This document shows positions 34,537 through 45,514 of a stretch of DNA of 64,000 bases, piece by piece. Each line of letters starts with the position of its first letter. Positions within the stretch are counted from its first letter, which is position 1. Below the pieces are notes generated by a model. It ran no database searches, was not told where the DNA came from, and saw only the letters and a list, made by a program, of their open reading frames with translations. The position numbers and the translations under genes are program-made. The stretch covers positions 62,001 through 126,000 of the forward strand of contig NZ_JAXMOH010000002.1 in the NCBI RefSeq assembly GCF_034670005.1. The letters are read 5' to 3'. Source of the DNA: Thalassobius sp034670005 (GTDB lineage: Bacteria; Pseudomonadota; Alphaproteobacteria; Rhodobacterales; Rhodobacteraceae).

Positions 34537-35154
34537 TCAACGCCGCTTCGTGTGGTTCAGTTGGCGGTGAAGCTGCAGCATGTGGTGCAATCGCAGCGCC
34601 AGCAGCAGCGCTACCGCCAGCGCTGCCAATAGGCCCAGCATATCGCTGATCACCGGCCAGAGATAGCCGAACTGATCTGCTGCGCCGGCGCCGATACCAA
34701 CATAGATCGCCACCCAGGTGACTTCACCTGCGGCACTGGCCAAGGTGAATTTGTGCCAACGCAATCGTGCAGCCCCGGCAACAAAGTTCACATATGGGCC
34801 AAGCGGGCTGAGCAACCAGCGTGACAGGAACACCGCGATATTGCCGCGTTTGCGGGTCAGGGCAGAGGCACGCGACAGCGCCATTGCCTGTTTGCCACCA
34901 CGGTTTTCGATCCGTTGCAGCCAACCCGCGCCCGACCGCCCCAAGGCATAGCCTATCTGGTCGCCAATCATCGCACCTGACAGCGCGGCGAGGATGGTAA
35001 GTCCGAGCGGCAGATCGCCAGCGGCGGCGAACCCACCTGCTGCCATCATGAATAATGACGCGGGCACCGGCAGGGCGAGGCAGCTCAACAGCGTGACTAC
35101 CCCCAAGAGAGGAGCGCCGTAGTCGGGCAACAGCGCCAGCAACTCCTCCGTCAT
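34537..35154 (-). CDS. DedA-family (SNARE-associated/VTT) membrane protein
   Basis: 205 residues, four to five hydrophobic segments. SCLALPVPASLFMMAAGGFAA near the N-terminus is the DedA re-entrant loop, GDQIGYALGRSGAGWL and SRWLLSPLGPYVNFVAGAARL are the family core with conserved Gly and Arg. DedA proteins act in membrane lipid (undecaprenyl phosphate or phospholipid) flipping. Starts within the stop of the upstream gene (ATGA overlap). Confidence 0.9.
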   Translation of the reverse strand: MTEELLALLPDYGAPLLGVVTLLSCLALPVPASLFMMAAGGFAAAGDLPLGLTILAALSGAMIGDQIGYALGRSGAGWLQRIENRGGKQAMALSRASALTRKRGNIAVFLSRWLLSPLGPYVNFVAGAARLRWHKFTLASAAGEVTWVAIYVGIGAGAADQFGYLWPVISDMLGLLAALAVALLLALRLHHMLQLHRQLNHTKRR

Positions 35155-35495
35155 TGCGCATCCTTTTCCAGAAATGCGCTTAGTTCGGAAATCAGCGCTG
35201 CAACCGGGCGGTTCTGGTCATGCGCTATTTCTTCCAATGTCTTACGGCGAATGTCTTCGGGCTGGCCCAATACGTTGGCCAAGACAAGCGGCTCGGCGTG
35301 CCAAGCGTGGGCGACATAGCCAACGGTCATCCAAGGTTCGATATCCGGGCGCAAATGGCGGTGATCCTGCCAATAAACCCAATGCAGCATAAACCGCACC
35401 GAAAAAAATAACGCGACCACCAAGGCCAGGCCCAGCAGGATCATCGTCGGTTTATGATGATCCCATAATACACGAAGAGGCGCTGGCCGTTTCAT
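35151..35495 (-). CDS. Hypothetical membrane-anchored protein upstream of dedA
   Basis: 114 residues from the ATG at 35495. N-terminal basic stretch (KRPAPLRVLWDHHKP), one helix (TMILLGLALVVALFFSVRFML), then a His/Trp-rich segment HWVYWQDHRHLRPDIEPWMTVGY and a soluble tail (EDIRRKTLEEIAHDQNRPVAAL). It is translationally coupled to dedA. No family assigned. Confidence 0.75.
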   Translation of the reverse strand: MKRPAPLRVLWDHHKPTMILLGLALVVALFFSVRFMLHWVYWQDHRHLRPDIEPWMTVGYVAHAWHAEPLVLANVLGQPEDIRRKTLEEIAHDQNRPVAALISELSAFLEKDAQ

Positions 35496-35549
35496 CGCCG
35501 CGCCTCTCGCAAATTCGGGCAAGAGCTTTGATCTCTTGCCGGCAGCATC

Positions 35550-35912
35550 TTAAGCGTTCGCTTCGCGGATTTTCTCCGCCGCGTCCTTGTCAAAAGAGAC
35601 ATCGCTGTTTTCAAACAGTGTGTCCAGCTCGCCCGACAAGGTCATTTCGGTGATGATGTCGCAGCCACCAACGAATTCGCCCTTCACGTAAAGCTGCGGG
35701 ATCGTGGGCCAGTCGGAATAGTCCTTGATACCCTGGCGAATTTCATCGTCGGCCAAAACGTTCACGTCGGCGTAATCGACGCCCATGTAGTTTAGAACAC
35801 CTGCCACGCGCTGCGAGAAACCGCATTGCGGCATGTCCTTGGTGCCTTTCATGTAAAGCACCACATCATTGGATTTCACGATTTCATCGATACGCGTTTT
35901 TGCATCGGTCAT
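35550..35912 (-). CDS. grxD: Monothiol glutaredoxin, Grx4 type
   Basis: 120 residues with the CGFS active site (C30 in MPQCGFSQRV), then WPTIPQLYVKGEFVGGCDII, which binds glutathione. Grx4 proteins hold a [2Fe-2S] cluster, often with a BolA partner, and traffic or sense iron-sulfur clusters. Downstream of bolA on the same strand, supporting that partnership. Confidence 0.96.
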   Translation of the reverse strand: MTDAKTRIDEIVKSNDVVLYMKGTKDMPQCGFSQRVAGVLNYMGVDYADVNVLADDEIRQGIKDYSDWPTIPQLYVKGEFVGGCDIITEMTLSGELDTLFENSDVSFDKDAAEKIREANA

Positions 35913-36053
35913 TGGAATTTTCCTTATCGTTTACTGCGCCAATTCTGTTCGGCGCATTTCTGGCACTCTAGGGCCGTTTTTTTCTAAATCTTCGAATAAC
36001 ATTCGCCCCCAAATGGGTCTCTGATCAATCCTGTCGAGAGCGATGATCAACTG

Positions 36054-36290
36054 CTATTCCGGCACTTTGGTGGTCAGGGCCAGCGCATGCAAATCGCCAT
36101 CCGGACCGTCCATCTTGCCTTTCAAAGCGGCATAGACAGCGCGTTGCTGCTGCACCCGGTTCATGCCGCGAAAACTTTCATCGACGACCATGGCGGACAT
36201 GTGCCGCCCATCGCTGCCTTCCACGGCGATTTCGGCATTGGGAAACGATTGGCGAAGCAGGTCTTCGAGTTCCTGGGCGAAAATGGCCAT
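36054..36290 (-). CDS. bolA: BolA-family protein
   Basis: 78 residues. ELEDLLRQSFPNAEIAVEG, then DGRHMSAMVVDESFRGMNRVQQQRAVYAAL with the conserved His and the FxG-R-Q-R pattern. BolA proteins pair with monothiol glutaredoxins around a [2Fe-2S] cluster; grxD lies 141 bp downstream. A purL-bolA-grxD order is common in Rhodobacteraceae. Confidence 0.93.
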   Translation of the reverse strand: MAIFAQELEDLLRQSFPNAEIAVEGSDGRHMSAMVVDESFRGMNRVQQQRAVYAALKGKMDGPDGDLHALALTTKVPE

Positions 36291-36349
36291 ATGGGTCTCC
36301 GGGTCTTTCTTCTGTCACTGAAAATCTAGGGCGAGAAAACGGTCCGTAC

Positions 36350-36377
36350 AAGGCGTGCAAAACAAGGCGTGCAAAAC
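36350..36377. repeat. Two tandem 14-bp direct repeats
   Basis: aaggcgtgcaaaac occurs twice in immediate succession at 36350-36363 and 36364-36377, in the purL-bolA intergenic space, next to the purL terminator hairpin. Confidence 0.9.
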
Positions 36378-36401
36378 CCCCGCACGTAAAAAGTTACGTG
36401 C
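36372..36401 (-). terminator. Terminator downstream of purL
   Basis: Perfect eight-base stem gcacgtaa/ttacgtgc (36382-36389 and 36394-36401); on the minus strand it is followed by GGGGGTTTT. It lies 26 bases past the purL stop and would separate purL from bolA. Confidence 0.55.
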
Positions 36402-36426
36402 AAGGGATATGTTTATCGCCGCCGGG

Positions 36427-38586
<2,160 letters not shown>

Positions 38587-38906
38587 ATCGGATTTTCCTG
38601 CAAAGGCTCTGTTTGTGCGCCTCTTTACGCCATGCCTGCGCATGGGGAAAGGGGCAGAAACCCCTTGGTACCGATCCAAAGGGCAAATATCTTGGCTATC
38701 CGGGGTGGTTGGGCGCTGTCATTCAGCTTCGGCATTGCTTCTTCTTTTGAAAATATCCCTGCTGGAGCAAACCAGAGAAGAGCTCCGTTGGGGGGCGGGC
38801 GACCAGATGTAAAGCGTGCCGAAGGCGCAGATTTTTACATTGCCCCATTTCGAGTCGGCAAAAAAAAGGCCGAGCACTAAGCTCGGCCGAAGTCCAACAG
38901 GGAGGT
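38587..38906. other. 320-bp intergenic region upstream of purL
   Basis: Presumably carries the purL promoter on the minus strand. No purine riboswitch or other conserved RNA was recognised. The far end holds the terminator hairpin at 38860-38888. A 144-codon plus-strand frame from 38446 crosses purL and is treated as a shadow. Confidence 0.5.
38860..38888 (-). terminator. Terminator of the LysR transcript
   Basis: Perfect eight-base stem ggccgagc/gctcggcc with an actaa loop; on the minus strand it is followed by eight T. It lies about 155 bases past the LysR stop, leaving a rather long 3' untranslated region. Confidence 0.8.
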
Positions 38907-39044
38907 ATGAAGATGATGCTAAAAGGTTCAACATCACCGTCGATTGCTGAAATAGGCATCAGAAATGAATCGATCAAGCACCATTTTGCCGCAGGTGCAG
39001 CATGGCTGTTATGCGTCAAGCGCATGGCTAACTTAACACATTAG
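38907..39044 (+). CDS. Candidate 45-residue small ORF convergent with LysR
   Basis: ATG preceded six bases upstream by a near-ideal AGGGAGGT. The product starts MKMMLKGSTSPSIAEIGIRN and ends AAGAAWLLCVKRMANLTH, basic, with one short hydrophobic patch. Its stop overlaps the LysR stop by four bases. No family recognised and no promoter seen; a hairpin (38868-38888) would lie in its leader. The strong ribosome-binding site is the main support, and the long LysR 3' untranslated region is the competing explanation. Confidence 0.35.
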   Translation: MKMMLKGSTSPSIAEIGIRNESIKHHFAAGAAWLLCVKRMANLTH

Positions 39045-39946
39045 CTAAGAGTCTGATTCTTCATCTGTTTACGATATGCGATGATTTCATCCTGCACGAA
39101 ATCTCGGAAAGTAGAAATCCGCTTCGAATGGCGCAATTCTTCCGGATAGGCGAGAAAAACAGGTACTTCGATCGATTGGACGTCCGGCAACACCCGCACC
39201 AGATTGGGGAAATCCTGCAATAGGTAGTCGGGTAGTACCCCGATACCAAGATGATTGATCACAGCCTGTAGCACGCCAAAGTAATTGTTCACTGTCAGCG
39301 TTGCTCTGACGTCATAGGTCAGTAGATGCTGCACCAGACTCGCGCCTGCACCGACCTGAGCCGATGTAGGGTTTTGGCAGACCAATCTATGCCCGGCGAT
39401 TTGTTCGATCGTTTCCGGCGTACCGTGTCGATCCAGATAGTCGGGCGATGCATAAAGCAGCATGCGCACCGCCATCAATCGCTTGCGGATCAGATCAGCC
39501 TGGCTGGGTTCCTTCATCCGGATTGCGACATCGGCTTCGCGCATCGGCAGGTCCAGCACCCGCTCTTCCAGCATCAGATCGATATTGAGATCGGGATATT
39601 TCTCGTACAGTTTAGGCAGTCTTGGGGCGAGCCAAAGCGTCCCGAAACCGGTTGTGGTGGTCACCCTCAATTGTCCGAACACTTCTTCTTCGCTGTCCCG
39701 AATGCGCGCTTCTGCGGCTTCCAGACGTTTTGCCATGGCGCGGGTCGCATCGAACAACAGCTCGCCCTGTTCGGTGAGAATCAGCCCCCGCGCGTGGCGG
39801 TGAAAAAGCGTTGCGTTCAGGCTCTCTTCCAGCGCTCGAACCTGCCGACTGACTGCGGATTGCGATAAATGCAGCACGTCTCCGGCGTGAGTCAGGCTTC
39901 CGGCATCTGCGACCGCGTGAAATATTCTTAATTTATCCCAGTCCAT
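39041..39946 (-). CDS. LysR-family regulator, probable regulator of the indolepyruvate oxidoreductase
   Basis: 301 residues. Winged helix MDWDKLRIFHAVADAGSLTHAGDVLHL, QSAVSRQVRALEESLNATLF, then a substrate-binding domain from about residue 93 (QLRVTTTTGFGTLWLAPRL) with NHLGIGVLPDYLL. Start at 39946 matches the usual LysR opening; ten further codons upstream are non-homologous. Divergent from the gene at 40119, with 172 bp between that includes a perfect inverted repeat. Confidence 0.9.
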   Translation of the reverse strand: MDWDKLRIFHAVADAGSLTHAGDVLHLSQSAVSRQVRALEESLNATLFHRHARGLILTEQGELLFDATRAMAKRLEAAEARIRDSEEEVFGQLRVTTTTGFGTLWLAPRLPKLYEKYPDLNIDLMLEERVLDLPMREADVAIRMKEPSQADLIRKRLMAVRMLLYASPDYLDRHGTPETIEQIAGHRLVCQNPTSAQVGAGASLVQHLLTYDVRATLTVNNYFGVLQAVINHLGIGVLPDYLLQDFPNLVRVLPDVQSIEVPVFLAYPEELRHSKRISTFRDFVQDEIIAYRKQMKNQTLS

Positions 39947-40047
39947 TCCCACAACTTTCAGATTCGCTCGACCCACTTACACGAAACACTTTGAACTTTA
40001 AGGTCTTTCAAAGCATGTCTGTAGATAAAGTTGGATTTTTTTGTTTG

Positions 40048-40068
40048 TAGGTCAAAATATATGACCTA
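40048..40068. promoter_or_regulatory. Perfect 7-7-7 inverted repeat in the LysR/indolepyruvate oxidoreductase divergent promoter
   Basis: taggtca (40048-40054), seven A/T bases, tgaccta (40062-40068), 51 bases before the oxidoreductase ATG. Symmetry, AT-rich core and place between divergent genes indicate an operator. A LysR T-N11-A type site fits, but other dimeric regulators would too. Confidence 0.6.
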
Positions 40069-40118
40069 TTATTGCACTATAATCATGCATGCACGTAGTG
40101 TTGGGAGGAGACACGTTA

Positions 40119-43100
40119 ATGACAGACCAAAAGGTTTCGCTAACAGACCGTTTCGATCTGGAAAAATCGCCCGTTCTTTTGAATGGGACCCAAGCGCTGG
40201 TGCGGTTGATGCTCACGCAAAAAGCCCGCGACAAGGCGGCCGGTCTGAACACCGCCGGGTATGTCACCGGCTATCGCGGTTCGCCGCTTGGCGCGGTCGA
40301 TTTGCAAATGAACCGGGCAGCTAAGCAACTTCATGCGGCTGATGTTTTGTTTCACGAAGGATTGAACGAAGATCTGGCCGCAACAGCTTTGTGGGGGAGT
40401 CAGCAGGCCGAACTGCGCGGCGAAGGTAAATTCGATGGTGTTTTCGGGTTGTGGTACGGCAAAGGGCCGGGGGTTGATCGTACCGGTGATGTGATGCGGC
40501 ACGCTAATATGGCGGGCACCTCCAAGAACGGCGGCGTGCTGATGGCCATGGGCGATGACCATACCGGCGAAAGCTCCACCGTTCTGCACCAATCAGAATG
40601 GGCGTTGGTCGATGCCTATATGCCTGTGGTCAGCCCTGCCGGGGTTCAGGAAGTTCTCGATTACGGTATCTACGGCATCGCGCTCAGCCGGTTTTCCGGG
40701 CTTTGGGTCGGACTGAAAACAATGAAGGACACGATCGAAGCAACAGCCGTGGTCGATGGTCGGATCGACCGGATGAAGCTTGTCACGCCTGAGTTCGACA
40801 TGCCCGAAGGCGGGCTGAATATCCGACTGATAGACAGTCCGACCGAACAAGAGGCCCGGATGATCGATTACAAGCGTTTCGCGGCCGAAGCGTTTTCCCA
40901 CGCCAACAAGATGGACAAGCGGATGTGGGGCAAGCCGGGGGCCAAGATCGGGTTCGTGGCTGCGGGCAAGAACTGGCTCGATCTGGTCCATGCGATGGCA
41001 TTGCTGAATATTGACGAGGCCGAAGCCGAACGCTTGGGCATCACCACCTACAAGGTTGGCCAAACATTTCCATTGGATATGCGGGGGTTCCACGATTGGG
41101 CCGAAGGGTTGGACCTGATCGTCGTTGTGGAAGAAAAGCGCAAGTTGATCGAAGTACAGGTCAAGGAAGCCATTTTTGACGACCGGCGTGGGCGCCGGGT
41201 CTATGGCTGGCACAAAGGCGGCGGTGCCGGGTCTATGCACGGGCCGGAACTGTTCCAAACCAAGGGCGCACTCGATCCGATCATGATCGCTGAACGGCTG
41301 GGCGAAATCCTGATCGAAGAAGGTCGTGGCACCGATGGGGTCAAGGCAGGTCTAAGCGCGTTGGAGGACGTCCGCCGAAACGATAATGCCGAAGAAATCG
41401 CATCGCGCTTGCCATATTTCTGTTCGGGCTGCCCGCACAACACCTCGACCAAGGTGCCCGACGGTAGTCGCGCTTATGCCGGAATTGGCTGCCATTACAT
41501 GGTGCAGTGGATGGACCGCGACACGCTGGGGTTCACCCAAATGGGCGGCGAAGGGGCGAACTGGATCGGCGAAGCGCCATTTTCCAGCCGCAACCACGTG
41601 TTCCAGAATCTGGGCGACGGTACCTATAACCATTCGGGCATTCAGGCGATCCGTGCGGCTTTGGCGGCAGGGACCAATATCACCTACAAGATCCTGTTCA
41701 ATGACGCGGTGGCAATGACCGGCGGACAGAAAAACGAAGGCGGCCTGACAGCCTATAAGATCGTCGATGAAATCAAAGCAATGGGCGTTGAACATATTGG
41801 GGTGGTTTACGACGAGAAGGAAGAGGTAGACCTCAATGCCTTCCCCGCCGGAGTGGAAAAGCACGAACGCGCCGAACTGTTGCAAGTCGAAGAGAAATTC
41901 CGCAATTTCGAAGGCGTTTCGGCGATCGTCTATATTCAAACCTGCGCCGCCGAAAAACGCCGCCGGCGCAAACGCGGACAATTTCCCGACCCCGATCGCA
42001 GGGTGTTCATCAATACCGACGTCTGCGAAGGCTGCGGCGATTGCGGCGTTCAGTCAAACTGCGTGTCGATCGTGCCTGCGGAAACAGAACTCGGTCGGAA
42101 ACGCGCCATCGATCAATCCAGCTGCAACAAGGATTTCAGCTGTCTCAACGGGTTTTGCCCCAGCTTCGTGACGCTGGAAGGGGCCAAATTGAAAAAGGCC
42201 GAGACAGCACAACTGGACCTGCCACATCTGCCACAGCCCGAGTTGCCGGATATCAAGGGCACCTTTAATGTGGTGATCACTGGGGTCGGCGGCACCGGTG
42301 TCGTGACAATCGGCGCAGTTCTGGCGCAGGCAGCACAGATCGACGGCAAAGGTGCGGGCATGATGGAAATGGCCGGGCTGGCGCAGAAAGGCGGTGCGGT
42401 CCATATCCATTGCCGGATTGCGGAACAACCCGATGATATTAGTGCAGTACGCGTCGCAACCGGCGAAGCGGATGCGCTGATCGGTGGCGATTTGGTGGTG
42501 TCGGCCGGGGCAAAAACACTCGGCCTGACCAAGACTGGACGCACCGGCGCTGTGGTCAACAGTCATGAAATTATCACTGGCGATTTCACTCACAACACCG
42601 AATTCAGCCTGCCATCCGACCGGCTGGAACTGCAATTGCAGGCGCGGTTGCAGGACAAGGTGATCCTGTTTGATGCTTCCGAACTGGCGCGGGCGACATT
42701 GGGGGATTCGATCTTTTCCAACATGATGGTTTTCGGTGCCGCCTGGCAGCGCGGGCTGATCCCGCTGAGCCATCAGGCGCTTGTCGATGCGATCGAACTG
42801 AACGGCGCCGCAGTAGAACGCAATCTGCGTGCGTTTGAAATTGGCCGCTGGGCTGCTGTGCACCCGGACCAGGCACAGGAACTGTTGACCCCGAAAGTGG
42901 TCGATAAACCAAAAACGCTGGAGGAAAAAATCGCCTTCCGCGCCGATCATCTGGTTGGGTATCAGGGTAAGCGGCTGGCGAAGAAATATCGCAAGCTGGT
43001 CGACCGTTTTGACGATCCGCGTCTGAAAGAGGCGGTCGCCAAGGGGTATCACAAGCTACTGGCCTATAAAGACGAATACGAAGTAGCCCGGTTGCTTTTG

Positions 43101-43541
43101 GACACCAAAAGCAAGGCAGATTCTGAATTTGAAGGTGATTTCACCATGAAATTCCATCTGGCCCCGCCGATCCTGGCAAAGAAGGGATATAAGGGTCGCC
43201 CGCAAAAGCGTGAATTCGGGCCGGGCATGATGCGGATGTTCCGCCTGTTGGCGCGGATGAAAAGACTGCGGGGGACTCCATTCGATCCATTCGGTCGGTC
43301 AGAAGAGCGGAAGATGGAACGTGCGCTGATCCAACAATATGAAACCGACATGGTGAAGTTGGCGCAGACCCTGTCACCGGATGCGATGGATGCTGCGGTG
43401 GCATTGGCCGAATTACCGCTGCAAATCCGCGGTTTCGGACCGGTTAAAGCGCAAAACGAAGTCAAGGCGTCAAAGCAAAGAGAGGCGCTTTGGGACCGGA
43501 TTGCAAATCCCGGCACAGGGCTTGCTACTGCGGCAGAGTAA
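40119..43541 (+). CDS. Indolepyruvate ferredoxin oxidoreductase, fused alpha-beta form
   Basis: Oxidatively decarboxylates aryl pyruvates (from Trp, Phe, Tyr) to aryl-acetyl-CoA, passing electrons to ferredoxin or a flavoprotein. 1140 residues: N-terminal pyruvate-oxidoreductase domain (YVTGYRGSPLGAVD), TPP-binding half with FCSGCPHNTSTKVP and GIGCHYMVQWMDRD, a Cys-rich Fe-S segment (DVCEGCGDCGVQSNCVSI and SCNKDFSCLNGFCPSF), a gamma-type domain from about residue 723 (VVITGVGGTGVVTIGAVLAQ), and a C-terminal DUF6537-like extension. ATG at 40119 follows GGGAGGAGA. The downstream aryl-acetyl-CoA could feed the PaaG-like protein at 49810, but that is speculative. Confidence 0.94.
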   Translation: MTDQKVSLTDRFDLEKSPVLLNGTQALVRLMLTQKARDKAAGLNTAGYVTGYRGSPLGAVDLQMNRAAKQLHAADVLFHEGLNEDLAATALWGSQQAELRGEGKFDGVFGLWYGKGPGVDRTGDVMRHANMAGTSKNGGVLMAMGDDHTGESSTVLHQSEWALVDAYMPVVSPAGVQEVLDYGIYGIALSRFSGLWVGLKTMKDTIEATAVVDGRIDRMKLVTPEFDMPEGGLNIRLIDSPTEQEARMIDYKRFAAEAFSHANKMDKRMWGKPGAKIGFVAAGKNWLDLVHAMALLNIDEAEAERLGITTYKVGQTFPLDMRGFHDWAEGLDLIVVVEEKRKLIEVQVKEAIFDDRRGRRVYGWHKGGGAGSMHGPELFQTKGALDPIMIAERLGEILIEEGRGTDGVKAGLSALEDVRRNDNAEEIASRLPYFCSGCPHNTSTKVPDGSRAYAGIGCHYMVQWMDRDTLGFTQMGGEGANWIGEAPFSSRNHVFQNLGDGTYNHSGIQAIRAALAAGTNITYKILFNDAVAMTGGQKNEGGLTAYKIVDEIKAMGVEHIGVVYDEKEEVDLNAFPAGVEKHERAELLQVEEKFRNFEGVSAIVYIQTCAAEKRRRRKRGQFPDPDRRVFINTDVCEGCGDCGVQSNCVSIVPAETELGRKRAIDQSSCNKDFSCLNGFCPSFVTLEGAKLKKAETAQLDLPHLPQPELPDIKGTFNVVITGVGGTGVVTIGAVLAQAAQIDGKGAGMMEMAGLAQKGGAVHIHCRIAEQPDDISAVRVATGEADALIGGDLVVSAGAKTLGLTKTGRTGAVVNSHEIITGDFTHNTEFSLPSDRLELQLQARLQDKVILFDASELARATLGDSIFSNMMVFGAAWQRGLIPLSHQALVDAIELNGAAVERNLRAFEIGRWAAVHPDQAQELLTPKVVDKPKTLEEKIAFRADHLVGYQGKRLAKKYRKLVDRFDDPRLKEAVAKGYHKLLAYKDEYEVARLLLDTKSKADSEFEGDFTMKFHLAPPILAKKGYKGRPQKREFGPGMMRMFRLLARMKRLRGTPFDPFGRSEERKMERALIQQYETDMVKLAQTLSPDAMDAAVALAELPLQIRGFGPVKAQNEVKASKQREALWDRIANPGTGLATAAE

Positions 43542-43553
43542 TAAAACGGGACG

Positions 43554-43578
43554 GCCGGGCAGGGGGATCTTGCCCGGC
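43554..43578 (+). terminator. Hairpin downstream of the oxidoreductase
   Basis: Perfect eight-base stem gccgggca/tgcccggc, 12 bases after the stop, without a strong T run. Confidence 0.55.
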
Positions 43579-43656
43579 ACGTTTCCAAAGTAAACTCTGT
43601 TCTCACGCGGCCGAATTTCCTATTTGATGCGGGGAATCTGTAACTGGCAAAACAGC

Positions 43657-44535
43657 ATGACCCGGAAAAACCATATTGCGCGCGACATCAGCTATGCCCA
43701 TTCAGCGCAAAGCAGGGTTGGACGAAGGGTGATACGAACCCTGGAAAATACGACCGGGCGTATCGGTTTGATCAAACGTGCTCGGGGATATGACACCGAC
43801 ATCGCCAATGGCGGCGATTTCTGGAAGGTGATGGTGGATCGCTATGGCCTGTCGCTGGATGTGGCGGGCGGGTCATTGGAAAACATCCCCTCCGAAGGGC
43901 CGCTTATCCTGATCGCCAATCACCCCTACGGTATCCTTGACGGGTTGATGATGGGCCATATCCTATCCATGACGCGTGGCGATTTTCGCATTCTCGCACA
44001 TCAGGTATTCCGTAAATCTTCCGATCTGAACCAGAATATTTTGCCGATCTCCTTTGATGAAACCAAGGAATCGATGCAGTTAAACCTGCAAACGCGCAAG
44101 AATAGCCTGAACTATCTGAGGCAGGGCGGTGCGGTCGGTATATTCCCCGGCGGCACGGTTTCGACATCGGCGAAACCCTTTGCCCATCCAATGGATCCCA
44201 GTTGGCGAAAATTCACCGCGCGGATGGTGGCAAAATCAGAAGCAACGGTCGTTCCAATATTCTTTGATGGCCATACAAGTCGTTTATTTCAGATCGCCAG
44301 CCATTTGCACAACACTCTGCGCATGGGGCTTTTGATCAAAGAATTCGCCAAGAGAGTCGATACGCCGGTACGTGTCGCTGTCGGGCAACCGATTGAGAGA
44401 AAAGAGATTAACGCGCGGAAAAACGATTCCAAAGCATTGATGGATTTCCTGCGCAAATCGACGTATGAGCTGTCTCCGACACCGCTCATCACCTTGGATT
44501 ACGGGTATGAGTTCGAAGAGAAACATCGCGCGTAA
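43657..44535 (+). CDS. Lysophospholipid acyltransferase (PlsC/hemolysin-like)
   Basis: 292 residues from the ATG at 43657; ATG 43627 is an alternative and neither has a strong ribosome-binding site. Acyltransferase motifs: LILIANHPYGILDGL (catalytic His-Asp), NQNILPISFDE, and GGAVGIFPGGTVST for the acyl acceptor site. The NHPYG-L-DG form is that of the hemolysin-like LPLAT group rather than classical PlsC, which includes ornithine-lipid OlsA-type enzymes. Substrate cannot be settled. Precedes murI by 24 bases. Confidence 0.85.
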   Translation: MTRKNHIARDISYAHSAQSRVGRRVIRTLENTTGRIGLIKRARGYDTDIANGGDFWKVMVDRYGLSLDVAGGSLENIPSEGPLILIANHPYGILDGLMMGHILSMTRGDFRILAHQVFRKSSDLNQNILPISFDETKESMQLNLQTRKNSLNYLRQGGAVGIFPGGTVSTSAKPFAHPMDPSWRKFTARMVAKSEATVVPIFFDGHTSRLFQIASHLHNTLRMGLLIKEFAKRVDTPVRVAVGQPIERKEINARKNDSKALMDFLRKSTYELSPTPLITLDYGYEFEEKHRA

Positions 44536-44559
44536 GCGCTTGTGCAGGCGGTAGGGCTG

Positions 44560-45372
44560 ATGGCAGTAGGAATTTTTGACAGCGGTCTGGGGGGATTGAC
44601 GGTTCTGGACGCCGTGACAAAGCGGTTGCCCGAGCTGCCGATCGTCTATTTTGGCGACAATGCCAACGCGCCCTACGGCGTGAGAGATGCCGATGACGTT
44701 TACAACCTGACCACCAAGGCGGTGGAACGGATGTGGGACGCGGGCTGCGATCTGGTCATTCTGGCGTGTAACACGGCCAGTGCCGCGGCGCTGCGCCGGA
44801 TGCAGGAAAGCTGGATCCCGCCAAACAAACGTGTTCTGGGCGTCTTTGTCCCGCTGATCGAAGCGTTGACCGAACGCAAATGGGGCGACAACAGTCCCCC
44901 GCGCGAAGTCGAGGTCCATCATGTGGCGCTATTTGCGACGCCCGCCACCGTGGCCAGCCGCGCCTTTCAGCGCGAACTGGCTTTTCGCGCCATCGGCGTC
45001 GATGTCGAGGCGCAGGCCTGCGGTGGCGTGGTTGATGCGATCGAAGACGGCGACATGATTTTAGCCGAAGCGTTGGTGCGGTCCCATGTCGACGCGCTGA
45101 AGCGCAAAATGCCTCATCCCGAAGCGGCTGTTTTGGGCTGCACGCATTATCCACTGATGCAGGACGCCTTTCAGGATGCTCTCGGTGCCGAGGTCGAAGT
45201 GTATTCGCAAGCCAATCTCGTGGCAGAGAGTCTGGCCGATTATCTGGAACGTCATCCCAAAATGATCGGCGCAGGGAAGGAAACGATGTTTCTGACCACC
45301 GGGAATCCGCTGAAGGTATCGGATCGGGCTACTCAATTCCTGCGCCGTAAAATCACGTTCCAAGCGGCCTGA
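44560..45372 (+). CDS. murI: Glutamate racemase
   Basis: Makes D-glutamate for peptidoglycan. 270 residues. VGIFDSGLGGLTVLDAV with the catalytic-region Asp/Ser, FGDNANAPYG, first catalytic Cys C70 in LVILACNTASAAA, and the second in AAVLGCTHYPLM (about residue 190). ATG at 44560 is preceded by TAGGGC; the in-frame upstream codons are not conserved. Confidence 0.95.
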   Translation: MAVGIFDSGLGGLTVLDAVTKRLPELPIVYFGDNANAPYGVRDADDVYNLTTKAVERMWDAGCDLVILACNTASAAALRRMQESWIPPNKRVLGVFVPLIEALTERKWGDNSPPREVEVHHVALFATPATVASRAFQRELAFRAIGVDVEAQACGGVVDAIEDGDMILAEALVRSHVDALKRKMPHPEAAVLGCTHYPLMQDAFQDALGAEVEVYSQANLVAESLADYLERHPKMIGAGKETMFLTTGNPLKVSDRATQFLRRKITFQAA

Positions 45373-45514
45373 TTTGTGTCGTTCATAGCCGACATCACGA
45401 CGCCCGGACAAAAAGTAGCATGGCGCAGACCTTGCGCTTTGCGGGATCAATGTTAACTCTGACATGTCTGTTTGACGCCAAATAGCGTCAACCCGAGCGG
45501 TGAGGAGCAAGCGC

